Shown: positions 11,748 through 24,184 of the stretch, one piece after another
How the letters are laid out: every line of letters begins with the position of its first letter
Numbering within the stretch: position 1 is the stretch's first letter
Source of the DNA: Ophioceras dolichostomum
Lineage: Eukaryota > Ascomycota > Sordariomycetes > Magnaporthales > Ophioceraceae
Reading direction: 5' to 3'
DNA: 64,000 bases
Assembly (NCBI GenBank): GCA_003049485.1
Contig: PYST01000145.1
Location: forward strand, 31,053-95,052
Made by a program: the position numbers and the translations under genes
Notes under the pieces: generated by a model
Databases searched by the model: none
The model's input: the letters and a program-made list of their open reading frames with translations, nothing else
Told to the model about the DNA's origin: nothing

Positions 11748-13502
11748 GGTGGCTGGCGGTGACGGTTTTGTCTGGTGGTGGTCTCGACACTTAGCTGAGC
11801 AGAGCTGGTGCAGAGCTACCTAGTGTAGGCAGTTGAGTGCTCGAGACTCGGAGACAGCCGGTGCGTTGCAAGATGCAAAAAAGGGGGTAAGCGACTGTAT
11901 ACTAGTACGGCAGCAGGCCCGGGGAATCCATGCCCAAACTTATATCCCGTCGACCTCGATGGGCCAAGATGCAGACCGAGCTCGCCACCTGGACTTCGCT
12001 GCTTGCGCTGCGTCGTCGGCAATGCTGGCCTCGTCATCCAACCCATCGAGCTCGTCCAGCCTAAACAGGCAATCTCTATTTGTCTGTATTCTCGGAACCG
12101 AAGGCAAAGCGGCGAGTGGACGCGAGTGGACAGGCAATATGAATAGAAGAAGTGGGTGCCCAGTCGGTGCCCAGTGGTGCCAGCGCTCACTGCGAATCAG
12201 ATCTAAGCGAGGCTACCAGGGTTATTTTCCGGTAATATCGAGGAGCTGTTGGGGTGCCCTATAAAACGTCTATATACGGCCCTATATGTGTGGCAAATAC
12301 CCCCAGATGATTAACCCCAGGTGATTGCCGAGTGGCCGGCAATTGTCCGCTTTCTGTTCTTTCTGCCCGGAAATGGAAAACACATCCTCTCTCTGCTTTT
12401 CACTCAGGTCCGATGACTCTCGGGGCCACTCGAAAATATCTCTCTCTACATTGACCCTCCGTCCACCCTCGCTACCGGACGGAATGCCAATGCCGACCGT
12501 CTTCGGGCCTTCTGTCTCCATCAAGAATTTAAGGCCAAGATCGAAGATTCACCGCGAAATTTCTCTATAGTAATTTGCGCACGAAGTAAGTCACACCCCC
12601 CAACCACGTCTTGATCACCCCTGACAAATCCGTCGACGCCCGAGCCTCTGGACGGCAGATAGTTTGGTTTGCAGAAAAGTGTTCGGTCCGGACATACCAT
12701 GAGCCTTGAAGATGAATCAGCTCATGACTTGGTGCAGATGGCGATTCCTGAGAGGCAGTTCTGTGAACTGAATGCTACTGCCTCGTCCCTCTCCACCAAT
12801 GTCTGGAGACTGGGGAAGCGCGCCTCTCGATGGGGTAAGAGGGCCTATGTGCACCAGGCCGGGCCGACCCGGTAGCGGCAAAACTAAGCTTTCCGTTGAC
12901 CGCATTGTAATCTTGTTGTCTTTGGCTTTGTGTAGGCTATTCTCTATAAAGATCCACTCCTATTCTGTTGAGAAACATGAGAACATACAGCAACACTCGT
13001 TGTCTTCTAGCTTCCGAGTTCTCCATACTAACTCAGAATGATCTCACCGGACAACTGAATATAAATAGGTTTTCATATTTCTTTGAAACTATGCTGAGAC
13101 TTTGGCTTCAAAAGAGTATTCACAAGTTCACTCAATGTCCGTTCCGTGTCCAGGGCCGAATCGTGTCGCCTGGTTTTAATTTCACTCATGACCTCAAACG
13201 CTTGCCAAGGACTCGTCTTCATCGTACTGATGGCACAACTCTGGATTCAAGCCGTCTATTATCCTGAAAAATACTCTTTTGCGAGCCCCCGAGCCTCTAA
13301 ATGCTAAGTACTTTCAAGAAAACATTATAAGCGTGACGAATGCGTACCTCTGCCTCACTATTAGTATTAACATCGTGTTCCCTGCAACAAGCCACTGTAG
13401 ACCCTGTGGCTAGCCCACATGAACTCCAGGCTCAAAGAAGCGTCACGGCCAAGGTGAGGTATTCAAGAAACCAGACGATCTGTGCCGGCGACGATCAGCT
13501 AA
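11748..13502. other. Spacer between two minus-strand genes, AT-richer in its second half
   Basis: The 5' side of the DUF1996 gene. Bases from about 12880 to 13330 are visibly richer in A/T than the flanks, but no transposon frame or terminal repeat is seen. No supported gene. Confidence 0.45.
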
Positions 13503-15997
13503 CTAAGCCGTCGCCGCCCAGCCCTTCTTGGTTCGCAGCCATCGGACGCTGTCCAGACCCGTCCTGACCTTCATGCCGAACCGCGCGTCGAGGACGTACG
13601 CCTCCCAGTTCGCGATCGTCTCCAAGAAAGAGGCACACTCGTCCGTCTTTTGCTGGCGGAATGTATCGACCTCGCTCGCGTCCTTTGGCCACCGCTCGGG
13701 CTCGGCAGCCTCGTCCCAGGCGAGGACTCCGAGCTCGTAGTGGGCGGTCGGAAGGACATAGTCATCTTTGTGGCCGCCCTTGAACTCGGAGCTGTAGCAC
13801 ATATGAAAAAACCCGGAATTAGCGATTGGCCATATCTGGCTGTGTGGTAGGCGGGAAGATCGTGCTGAAACCTGTGCTGAATGCAGGGAATGTTTGTGAT
13901 TTAGGGGGGCGACGCGTACCGGTCTTGTTTGGTGATGTCCGCGAGAAGAGACCTCGCCTCCTCCGTCTCGCCCGCAACCCGTAGGAGGACCGCCCTGCAG
14001 AGGCTTCGTATGGAGGCCTCGTCGGTCTCATTCTTCATGAGGTCGAGCTTTTCTGCCGGGGCAGTGCATCGCTCCCACTCGAGCCCCTTCACAGTCTCCT
14101 GGGCGTGTTCGGGGGTCATTCGGCGGGCGCCATTCCAGAGGTAGATCATTTCCTGGGCTGGGCTGGGGCCGATGGCGTCGGCAAGGTCGATTCCTCCCAG
14201 GGCCGTGGCGCGGGCCTCCCACTTGGCCACCTTGCGTTGAACGAGTTCCTCGAAGGGCATCTGCCGGGCCATGAAACGCTTGCGTCCGGCCACGGCGGGT
14301 GCCTTGCGGAAGAGCTCCTCGGCCGCCTTCTTGTGCTGACGGGCGCTGGCCTCGAGTTCAGCCTGCTCTGGAGTCTGCTTCTTTTCGTCCACCTCACTAT
14401 TGTCTCCGCCGTCCCCTTGTCCTTCTGTCTTCTCAACCGCGGCAAGGGCACTCATCGCATCGCGGTACATCTCGAGCTCGGCACACCCGGCGATGTAGTA
14501 GTAGAGCGCATGGCTCCAGTCGTTCAACTCGACCATCCGCATGAAGTTGGTCTTCGTGTTAGGCCAATCCATCAGGTACATGTGATTCAGCGCCAACTCG
14601 AAGGTGTTGAGCGCAGCGACCTGTCGCATCTTGGAGTCCCCGTTGGTGTTCAGAACCTCTACAGCCTCGGACAGCCGCCGGGTTTGCGCCAGCATGCGCG
14701 CCTCCTCCAGCTTCCACATGCCCGAGTCAGGGTAGCGTTCGCGCATGGTCCGAAGGAGTGCCATACACCTCTGGCGCGGATAGCCGGCGATCTCGCCGCT
14801 CTCGCTGTGCTCGGCGATGTCTTGGTCGGTGGGGAGCACGTCGGCCGACGCGAGGAGGCCGTTGTAGTAGCCTAGGAGCATCATGCCGGCCACGGCCCCA
14901 TTCACGTTGGGGTAGGCGGTGCTTTGCCACAGCATGCTGACACCACGGCCCCTGTCGCCCCTGAATCCGATGATGGACAGCAGCCGGCTGAAGGCAGGGG
15001 GAACCATCGAGATCATCAGCAGCAGAATGCCGAAGCACATGTTGGTCCCGCTGTGAATGAACATGTCGACTGGATGGGTGAAGACGCGACCAGCAGGGGT
15101 CCCTGGTGGCTGCGGCGAGGCTGTTTGCGACCGCAAAGAAGCTGCTATATCAGAGGTTGAGGCATCGGCCGACGGCAGCGTCAACTTGAGATCAGCAAGC
15201 CGCTTGTCTAGAGCCGGCGTGATAGCACTAGAGGCGGAACCAGATCCAGACTTTCCATTCGCCGCAAGTCCCGACGATGGGCTCGCCGGACTTTGTGCTT
15301 CCGAGAGCTTCTCTAAGGCATCGATGAACTCGAAGTCCTCTTCGTCGCCAGGACTCGGGTCTTTAAGGTCGGGCTCCACGTCATCAAAGATGTCCGGCAC
15401 GCCGTGTGTCTCGCTGGTCGGCAGTCCACGGTCCCTGAGGATCTGGTCCTGGGCGGCGACGATCTTGTTCAGGGCTAGGAACGCCTTGCGGAGCTTGTAG
15501 AAGCCTTTCAGGGCATCGGTCAAACTCTCGTGAAGAACCGACACCATGGCGCTCATGAGGAGAGACTCGGCGTAGACAAGCGCATACTCCGAGCCGGGTG
15601 GGAAGAGCTGGCCGGGGTCCGCCTGTCCCTTCCTCTCGGCCTTCTCCTTCTCTGCCCAAGCCTTGGTCTCACATTCATACAGCCGATTTACTGCCTCGGC
15701 CATGACCTCCTTCTCGAAGCCCAGGATCGATCGCATGAAGGCCGTCACGCCGAGCCCGAGCTTGTGGAAAGCTGTGGGGTCTTTTCGTTGGAGAAGACGA
15801 GCTTCGGCCCCCTCTATATCGTCGTTCATGATCAGGCCCGTCGCCACCATGGCGTCCTGAATGTCGGCAATCTTCTGTTCCGCAGGCGTGAGCGAGGTGC
15901 CGTTTGGTTGAGGAGTAGTACTCCCGGATGAGGTTGATGATTTGGGCGTCGATGCTGGGCTATCTGACGAGCCACGGAACCATGATCGGAGGGACAT
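13503..15997 (-). CDS. IML2: IML2-like protein (DUF3808 / TPR), mitochondrial and inclusion-body clearance family
   Basis: Two minus-strand exons (15997-13920 and 13791-13503) give 788 residues; the 128 bp intron joins QDR to SEFKGGHKDDY in frame. After a Ser/Thr-rich start (residues 1-35), the helical body begins with EQKIADIQDAMVATGL and EGAEARLL, typical of the IML2/DUF3808 family. It continues through TPR-like helices (ALYYYIAGCAELEMYRDA) to the conserved end PTAHYELGVLAWDEA. Yeast Iml2 is reported at mitochondria and the nucleus and helps clear protein inclusions together with lipid droplets. The length is close to that of family members. A low-complexity linker at about 225-300 separates two halves. 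It is divergent from SEM1. Confidence 0.85.
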
Positions 15998-17145
15998 GAT
16001 GGGCGCACGCGACCAGCTGCTCTCTGAAATCTGTGGATGTGGGTCCCTCGAGAATGCACAGATCTAACCGACTAAGAGCGCGGATGAAGAAGAGAGCGCT
16101 GATGAGATAAGAAGACAGCAAGAGACAAAGCACAGATGGTAATAATGTTGAACAAACAAAAAAGGTAAGTGAGTCGTGAGTGAGTAAAATAATAACAATA
16201 AAGCGTCTCAGACAGGCTAAGGAGGGGGACAAGCCGGTCAGGAGAAGTAGGGCGTGGCAAGTACGAAGCCGTATCTAGCGTCGTTAGAGGGGAAGGATGG
16301 CATATATACACCGAGACCGTAACCAGGGGTGAATCCAGTCGCGGACAAAGTAACACCGATTGTCCGTAGTCCGAATCCGTGAAGAGGGGAAGAGATCTCG
16401 TTGAAGAACAAGAATGGGGAGCGGCTGAGTGACCGTCCAATTAGGTTAGGGGCTTGGCTGATGACGTTGACTGCATGCACAGGGGAAATGGTAGGAGCGT
16501 ATTCCGTAATTCGTAGTCGCTGGTAAGGATGCCACAACAGGAGTTAAGAACAAAAGGGGAGAAGAGATTACGAAGCTCGGGGGGAGAAGAGAAAAGAAAT
16601 GGATGCTTGGAAAGACGGAACAGAAACAAAAACATCGATCCGAAGTAAGCAGGAAGCAACAGAAATCTTCGTCATGCGGTGGGGAGCCGCTAAAGTCGCG
16701 GCTTCTTGCGGGAACCCCGGCCATAAACCCGGCCTAGGATAGGAGGCTGAGGGCAAACGGCGCCAGCGGCCGAAGTTTTGGTAGTACGCTGCACGCACCT
16801 GAGGCGAAATTCCGCCGCGGCTGACCGCCTAACAGGGGCAATCTATCTAATCGCCTTAGCGCCAGCCTGCCACATTCGTTCATGTGCTCAGCTTCCTCTT
16901 TTCCCGCCTTGCTTGCATCAGCAAATAACAACCCACCGAACAAACAACACACACGCCGATTCCGATTTGCAAACACTCGGACGATTTGACGACAACGAGG
17001 TAAATCGAAACCGCAGTTTGCCGCATCTCCGTCTCGTCGCGCGAACGAACTCTCTCCCGATTCTCTGTATTCCAAGGCTCCATCCATCATCCAGGTAGCC
17101 GCCACCCAACCACACACTAAATCACAGCCAACGACACCATCAGCC
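15998..17145. other. Divergent promoter region of IML2 and SEM1
   Basis: This 1.15 kb stretch holds the 5' ends of IML2 (-) and SEM1 (+). A frame of 349 codons runs antisense through its right part and into SEM1 but has no family features. No separate gene is supported. Confidence 0.5.
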
Positions 17146-17688
17146 ATGGCTTCGTCCACGCAGAATCCCGCCCAAAAGAAGGACGAGAAGCCCACAACCA
17201 GCGAGCAGCCTGCGCAGTCGGAAACCACAGAGAAGAAGTCCGCCGCGACTCTGGAGGAGGACGATGAGTTTGAGGACTTCCCCGTCGACGGCATGTGACA
17301 TATTGCTCCCTCCATATTTCCATCCCTCTCTCCTTCCCTAGCTATGTAGAGCTGGACTGGAGCATCACCGCTGACCACGATCACAACAAACAAACAGACT
17401 GGGCGATGGAGGACACAGAGGCCGGCGCCAGCACGGACGCGGACCAGAAGCACCTCTGGGAGGAGTCGTGGGACGACGACGACACGAGCGATGATTTCTC
17501 CACACAGCTCAAGTATGCCTGCCTGCCTCTTTGCTCCCCTGCTATTCACTCTGACCATCGTGGGACTGGCTGGCACTCGATCGCGAAATCGCCCTTGCGA
17601 AACAAAAGGAGGAATACGCGCTAACAATTGTCTCTTTTTCCGATATAGGGAGGAGCTGAAGAAGGTCGAGGCTTCGAAGCGGAGATGA
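17146..17688 (+). CDS. SEM1: 26S proteasome lid subunit SEM1/DSS1
   Basis: Three exons (17146-17290, 17398-17512, 17649-17688) give 99 residues. The signature is unmistakable: acidic EEDDEFEDFPVDDW, then HLWEESWDDDDTSDDFS, ending QLKEELKKVEASKRR. SEM1 is an intrinsically disordered scaffold of the 19S regulatory lid, and in other eukaryotes also acts in TREX-2 mRNA export and with BRCA2-type proteins. Only one splice choice joins FPVD to DW in frame: a GC donor at 17291 (CG/GCATGT) with the CAG acceptor ending at 17397. No GT donor nearby keeps the frame. The second intron is ordinary (GTATGC...TAG). The Ser/Thr/Gln-rich N-terminus (1-38) is longer than in yeast, as is usual for fungi. The gene is convergent with PGK1. 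Confidence 0.93.
17291..17397 (+). other. GC-AG intron of SEM1
   Basis: A 107 bp intron with the donor dinucleotide GC (GCATGT) and acceptor AACAG. A CTGAC branch-like element lies at about 17371-17375. Conservation of the protein across the junction (FPVDDW) decides the splice site. Confidence 0.75.
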
Positions 17689-18203
17689 GCTAGTGAAACC
17701 AACCGACGACTTGGTCGGGTGAGTGCGCGGACGAAGGCAGCAGAGACCGTGCTAGGGCTATCTAGGATGCCTAGAGAGCGCATGTTTCTTTATGGCGATG
17801 GTACGCAAGAGGGGCGATACTCGATAATATTCCCTATAGAGAAGAATTTCGGTTTCAAAAGTTCTCCTGCGTCCCCTCGTGATGCCTAGTATTGGAGCAC
17901 ATCACGCACATATGACTCGGTCAAACTCGATTCGACTCGACTTCAGGATGAGCCTTTACCTGGTTCGTTTTTATTTATTCCTATTTGTCGTTTATCGCAG
18001 AGCGCAGAGCATATTGACCACCTAGGCAACCTGAACCATACCAAGCCGAGTTGGCGATACTTCCTGTTCAGCAGGAGAGGAGAGAGGGTGTACGATACAA
18101 CAGGAAGGCTGGAGAAAAGATGAGTGGAGAACCCGTCATACTTAGTCTATTGGATGAAAAACACTCATAAGAGAGAAAGAGAGAAGACCCCTAACACCCT
18201 ATT
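17689..18203. other. Convergent spacer between SEM1 and PGK1
   Basis: The 515 bases of 3' flanking sequence are moderately AT-rich. No gene seen. Confidence 0.5.
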
Positions 18204-19652
18204 TTACTTGCTGCTTAGAGCAGTAACACCAGGCAGCTCCTTGCCCTCAAGCAGCTCGAGGCTGGCGCCGCCACCGGTAGACACGTGGCTGAGCTTGTCC
18301 TCGACGCCGTACTTGGCCGCGACGGTAGCGGTGTCGCCACCGCCGATGATGACGATGCGGCCAGCGGCGCACGCGTCGACGGCAGCATCGAGCGTGGCCT
18401 TGGTGCCGGCCGCGAAGGCCTCGAACTCAAACACGCCCGCGGGGCCGTTCCACAGGATGGTCTGCGCCTCGTCGATCGCGGCCTTGAACAGCTTCGCGCT
18501 CTCCTCGCCGCAGTCCAGACCCATCCACCCCTCCGGGATGCCCTCCTTGTCGGTGGCCTTGCCGGTGGTCGCGTCCGCGGCGAACTTGTCCGCCGTCACG
18601 TAGTCGACCGGCAGGACGAGCTTGACGCCGTTCTTCTCCGCCTTCTTCACGAGCTCGGGCACGGTCTTGCTTCCGGCCTCGTCGAAGAGCGAGTTGCCGA
18701 TGGCCATTCCGTCGAGCGTCTTCTTGAACGTGAAGGCCATGCCGCCGCACACGATCAGCGTGTCGACCTTGTCGAGCAGGTTGTCGATCAGCTGGATCTT
18801 GTCCGACACCTTGGCGCCGCCCAGGATGGCGAGGAAGGGGCGCTTGGGTGACTCGAGCGCTTTTGCGAAGTAGTCGAGCTCCTTCTTCATGAGGAAGCCG
18901 GCCGCCTTCTGCGGGAGGTCGACGCCGACCATGGAGGAGTGCGCGCGGTGCGCGGTGCCGAAGGCGTCGTTCACGTAGACGTCCCCGAGCTTGGTGAGGC
19001 CCTTGCGGAACTCCTCGACCTTGGCCTTGTCGGCCTTGGTCTTGTTGCCCTCCTTGTCCTTAGCGCTCCCCTCCTCCTCGATGTGGAACCGCAGGTTCTC
19101 CAGCAGCACGATGTCGCCGTCGGCTGCCTTGCTGACGATCTCCTCGACCTCGGGGCCCACGCAGTCGGGAGCGAAGGTGACCTTCTTGCCGTCGAGCAGC
19201 TTCTCCAGCTCGGGGATCACGGGCTTCAGGGAGTACTTGGCGTTGACGGCTCCGTTGGGCCGGCCGAGGTGGGACATGAGGACCACCGTCTTGGCGCCGT
19301 TGTCCAGCGCATACTTGATCGTGGGCACGGCGCCGGCGATCCGCTGCGTGTTGGTGACCTTCTTGTCCGCGTCGAGGGGAACGTTGAAGTCGACCTGTAC
19401 TCATCGCCCGGGCGAAATCTCATTTTATCAGACATTGGGCAAAACAAAACAAAACAGTACAAATCCACCTGTGTGCCTATCATTGTCTGTTTGTTGGGAG
19501 GGGAGGAGGGGATCGGGCATGTCTGTGTGTCTCCACGGCAGCAGAGCGGGAACACGGCAAAAACGCGGGTAGGCTCGGTCACTTACGCGGATGAGCACCC
19601 GCTTGCCCTTCAGATCGACATCGGTGATGGAGAGCTTGCTGGCGAGAGACAT
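18204..19652 (-). CDS. PGK1: Phosphoglycerate kinase
   Basis: Two minus-strand exons (19652-19587 and 19394-18204) give 418 residues, close to yeast Pgk1 (416). The enzyme moves phosphate from 1,3-bisphosphoglycerate to ADP in cytosolic glycolysis. Seen here: MSLASKLSITDVDLKGKRVL; the substrate loop RVDFNVPLD (22-30, split by the intron after Arg22); SHLGRPNG near residue 60; GGAKVSDKIQLIDNLLDKVD; VCGGMAFTF; and the nucleotide-binding GGGDTATVAAKYG starting at 373, followed by STGGGASLELLEGKELPG. The body is coded by strongly C/G-ending codons, as expected for a highly expressed gene. The 192 bp intron near the start is longer than most here. Confidence 0.97.
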
Positions 19653-20669
19653 GTTTGCGACTGACTGGGTGGTACAATTGGGTCGGCTATGGAACTGTGA
19701 CGGGACGGAAAGAGTGAGAGAATAACGGGACAATCGGTTCTCTGATCAAGACGAGTTGAATCTGAGCGAATTGATGGGGGGACTCTTTATAGGTGCTGAT
19801 GAACGGAGCTATGGGAAGCTCTGTGAAATTGGCGCAAGCAAAGCAGGAGGAGGGGTAGATTTTTTTGAGGTGGGGTTGTCCTTCACCTGTGACGTGATGG
19901 TTGGCTGATGATGGACGACTGTTGGGAGCAATGCATTCCTGACCTGATCGATCTGCGGCGAGCCCTTTCTGATCGTACGAAAGCACCAACGTTGCAATTG
20001 CCGGGACAGTATCGAAAATCACAAGTTTAGTGAGAATACACTAGCAATCCAGCCAGATGAGAGGAACCGGTGAGTGATCACAGCCCCGTGAGGCGGGGTG
20101 CCACGGTCGTTGGCTCCTCCTGCCTAAGAGCTGTGCCAGCCAGCCAGTCAGCCATGGTTGCGCGACTTGGTCGCAGCCCTGAACACGGCTCTTTCTGATT
20201 AGGACGGAAAAAAACCACGCATCTGAATACGGCTCCTTGTATGACTCCGGGGACCAGTTGTGCTGACAGCATGTATGATCGGATCAACGTCGGGACGGCA
20301 TCGTAAAAATCGTGGTTGTTAAACAGACCAAACTTCTATGCTGCATGTGACGATAAAAGAACTATTACTGAAGGACAACCGTCCCGGCACCTATTTTCCT
20401 GGAGCCGGGCCCGAACGCCAAAGGAGAGACCAGCCGAAGGAATGCTCGTGCGTAAGCGTAATAGTACACAGCATGAATTTGCCAAAAGGAAAGAATGAGA
20501 GCACCAGACTGCCCAGTCAAAAACCATGGCCCCTGAGAGCCAGCCAGTTATGTACCGTTGTATGAATACATCCATGTGTTATGATGCCCGTGCCGAGTTC
20601 GACTCTCCGGGCCACCCTGAGGTTATGACCCTTTTGATATGACTCCCCAAGGAAACGTGTGTGAAGGTA
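19653..20669. other. PGK1 promoter and 3' flank of the Mpv17-family gene
   Basis: Both neighbours are on the minus strand, so this 1.0 kb contains the PGK1 promoter and the other gene's 3' end. No additional gene is supported. Confidence 0.5.
19785..19792 (-). promoter_or_regulatory. TATA-like element upstream of PGK1
   Basis: CTATAAAG on the minus strand, about 135 bases upstream of the PGK1 start codon. A TATA element at this distance fits a strongly expressed glycolytic gene, but the transcription start is not known. Confidence 0.4.
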
Positions 20670-21967
20670 TTAGGAGAGGCGAAGATTTGTCGGAGAGTCC
20701 GGAATCGACTTCGGGGGCTGGACGTCGTTCGCGGCGTTTGTAAGGGAGAGATACGCGGTCCAGGCAATGCTGACAGTTGACACGAATGGCTGAAACGCAC
20801 ATGCATACTCCTGTCAGTATCTTCTACTTCGCTATCAGGCCAGGCTAGTCTAGGACTTAGAGTCCCGATGTCCTAGCAGAGCGGTTTTATCGATCAGGTC
20901 ATCAGAGGGGCGAACTCACCAGCTGGAACTGGATCGGCATCAGGCGGAAGTTGATGACCTGAACCGCGGGCCACACAATGTAGTTCGCCTTTAACGTGGG
21001 AACGTACATGTCCCGCAGCTTGTTTTGGATGGCCCGCCGTCCGCCGCCCTCGGCGATGGTCATCGCCGTAAAGAAGCAGGCAATACCTATCATCCAAGCA
21101 AATACCTCTCTGGTCAGCGCTGTATTCTTGATATACATCATCACCTTCCTGTGACTCTCAGAAGACAACCTCGCGTGCCTCAAAACTCACCGAAAGGAGC
21201 GAAGATCAGCTGGTCGAAAGCCACCCTCTTCACCGCCGGAGCGAAGGCACTCGTCTTCGTGATCGGGAACGTCCGCGCCAGGAGGCTGAACCACTTGAAC
21301 TGCACGGGCGCCATGCCGAAGCCGTACGCCATGAACCTCGTGAGCCGCTCGAAGTCGAACGGCGGCGGCAGCGCCCTGGAGTCGGGGATGAGGTCTCGGT
21401 CGCTCAGGGGGTTCTTTCGGTCCAGATCGCGGATCTCGATCGCCAGGGGGTCGTCCCTCGCGTTCGGGTGCATGGGGCCCTTCCGGACAGCCCGCTGCCG
21501 GATGGCTGTGATGGATTGCGCGACTGTGTCGGCCACTCCGCCGAGGAGGGCGTTGGTCACCATCATGGTGAGGACTGGAGGAGCCAACGGTTCGTTTTTG
21601 TCAGCGCAAATTCGGATCGTATTTGGTCTGCGCTCGAGGGAATAGGGAGAGACAGGACGTACTGGGACGCTCGTCATATTGGGCGTTGAAGCGTGCTGTG
21701 AGGCGTGTGACGAAGGCCATCTCTATCAGGAAGACGATGGCGTTTAACAAGGGCTGCAAAGCATAGAGAGCGGTTGTTAGCTTGTTGCAATGCGAGCTCT
21801 CAAGACAAAGGCATACGCTCGCGTGTTGCACCGAAGTGCTGAGGTATACAATGGCAGAGGGGCAACAGAAGGAGGTGGTGGGAGGGGGGGGCGCGTACCA
21901 CTCTGTCAAAAATGTATTTGGAGTTCACCGTCCGTATGAAGCGACGGCGATTCAGTTCCCAAGTCAT
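20670..21967 (-). CDS. Mpv17/PMP22 family membrane protein
   Basis: Five minus-strand exons (21967-21899, 21753-21721, 21720-21663 contiguous with the previous exon, 21574-21191, 21086-20920, 20789-20670) give 276 residues; the second and third ranges form one exon, 21753-21663. Introns of 145, 88, 104 and 130 bp all keep phase. Family landmarks are RPILTMMVTNALLGGVADTVAQ-like N-terminal helix, RFMAYGFGMAP, VAFDQLIFAPFG, and the C-terminal signature WPAVQVINFRLMPIQFQ followed by TVSIAWTAYLS. Family members sit in the inner mitochondrial or peroxisomal membrane, with four predicted helices, and affect membrane permeability and redox balance. The location here is not predicted. The first exon (start at 21967) rests on a good acceptor, with CTAAC about 25 bases upstream of it. 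If it is wrong, the ATG at 21720 gives 242 residues. Confidence 0.85.
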
Positions 21968-24184
21968 GGCTGAAATGGGGGTACTGTAGAGGGACTATGC
22001 CCGAGGAGAGAGACAAGATAATAAGGATCGGTTTTGTTCGACGCCTCGTCGAAGGGCTCTGCCGAATCCTGCCAACTTGGTTGGTGGCAGGTCGGTTCGG
22101 GCGTGGTCCAGAGATAGGGGAGGAATCGATGACGACACAGCAGCCACAAAGGCTGAAGATCCGGGGTCTCGGGTCGCCGGTCGCCCCGATCCGGTTTAGC
22201 TGGCCTCTTTTTATCTGTCTGGTCCCACGCACAAGCGCACTGGATGCAACGCAAGTCCAAAGGAGAAATTGATAACAGCTGCTAATAATGTGGGATGGAC
22301 GGAAAACTGTCGAAGTCGATAAATGAGGTAGATCATGAAGTGTACAACGAACATTGAGAAATGGAAAAGATTTCTGACTTTCCAGCCGATGAACCCGCCC
22401 GCCTGGCGGAGCCTGGAACAGTAATCGCTGTGGTAATTAGAATATGATTGATGGCGAGGCCAGATCATCCACGCGGCAAAAATGTGGAACCTCTCTAACA
22501 GCGGCACTGTTCTTTGCCCGTCGATCTTGATGGCTCTGATCTCAGCTGCCGTTTCTCGCACCGTCTGCGTATCCCTGCAATGTCTCTTGGGCTGACGTCG
22601 ACCCGGTTTCATCAGTCAATGGACGAGCTGCTACTGGCTGTCTAGAAACACGCAAGTCTGTTCTTCGAGAGGCTGGGGGCGTCCGATCTGTGGCTTGCAC
22701 ATGTGTGGATTTTTGACGGTGACGAGATCCATGGAGTTCCCGTTCTCCTGTCGACAAACTTGATGTTGTATAAATACAGGAGGAGTACTACTAGAGTAGT
22801 TGTAGCTGGAGACCGGAAGCTGGAAGCTTGGATGTGGTTAGGTGCTTTGGTGGGCTGGCTAAGGGGTGGAGGTTGCGAACATATTGGACCCTTTCTTCGA
22901 ATAAGGGGCAAGGGGCAGAACACGGAACCGGGAAGATGATCCGGGAAAGAGTGTCATGAGCCCGTGATTGAAACCAATAGCTGTTTTTGCCGAGCCAATT
23001 AACTTACAAGATGGTGACAAGAAGCTCGAGTGCAATACGGTTCTCGTCCTCGTGTAGTCCCAATGATGGCTTCGTTGACCATTCCCTTCGCAGAGCCGGC
23101 GCGAGACCTACCCGAATTTACGACTTCTTTATGAGGACGGCACTCGGTAGTTGCTTTGCTGCTTTCGATTCATAGCCAGGGAAATGGGGCTGCGTGGTCA
23201 TAGGGAGGCCAGGTAGGCCAAGTAGGCCAGTCGGTTTGCATGGGAAGGAGACAATAGCATAATTTCCGATCTTCAGACCTGCATTACCCGCGATCCTCAT
23301 TCATGAGATCATTACGTTACGTAGGTAGGTAGTAAGAAAACAAGTTAGAAGATGGAGGAACGAGACTTTTAAGCGTGCTTGAAACGACAACAGATAAAAA
23401 CACTTGCTGCCTGCCATCCATCCCGCGCCAGGGGACGCAGTCCAATCCATCTGATGATCTGCACGAACGTACACCAGAACACGATGCGGATCCTGCTAAA
23501 CGAAAGCGTTCGCATGAAAGGAGGCGAGAGCAAGAAGAAACGCGACCGACCCTTGGATGCTTATGAACGAAAGATTCCCCACGAATAAGAGCTTCCTCTA
23601 TGTGAATCATCTAGTCGTCTAATGGATTTGTCGTCCAGAGGGAAGAAGAGAAAGCTTTTATGTAACAACACACAAAGAAGTGCAAAACATCAAGATAACC
23701 CAAGGAAACCTCAAGGAGACATGACAAGAGAAAAAAGAAAACTTTTGTCTAGATATCTGGAAATTTCGTTTCCCGTCTATCCCGGCCGGCCAGCTGTTCG
23801 AGATGGTGAGCAACAAGAAGACAGTAAGATAGGGAGGAGCACGATTATCCCACGGCGTAGCGGGTCCCGAGAGGAGGCTCGCAGCGCCGTGATCTTGAGA
23901 CTAAGGGACTAGAAGCCAGGTATGACAAGGAAAGCAAAGGAAAGGCGACAACATAGGAAATGAGGGAGGAAAAGTCATACGGCCGGAAGAAATACGGCGG
24001 GCGAAAAAAATAGCAATAAAAAGAATAGATGGAGGCCAGGGATGACAGAGCGCTGTCTCTGTCACGAGACAGCAGTCATGCCGTCCTTCCAACGTTTTTG
24101 TTCAGAGTGGTTTCGAGGCGGATGACGAGGCAGTTAGCGGAGACAGCTGGCGGGGGAATTCGACGATCCCAAGCCCGCTGCAGA
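21968..24184. other. 2.2 kb spacer, no gene seen
   Basis: This is the promoter side of the Mpv17-family gene and the 3' side of the acidic protein gene. A perfect 8-bp stem with a 6-base loop occurs at 24052-24073, 110 bases past the acidic gene's stop. GGTAGGTAG repeats lie at 23320-23332. No supported coding region. Confidence 0.5.

Noticed and set aside
12880..13330. AT-richer stretch as a RIP-mutated transposon relic
   Set aside because: No terminal repeats, no transposase-like frame and no repeated copy in the window.
16734..17783. A 349-codon open frame on the minus strand
   Set aside because: It runs antisense through SEM1 and its introns, has no family features, and SEM1 is certain on the other strand.
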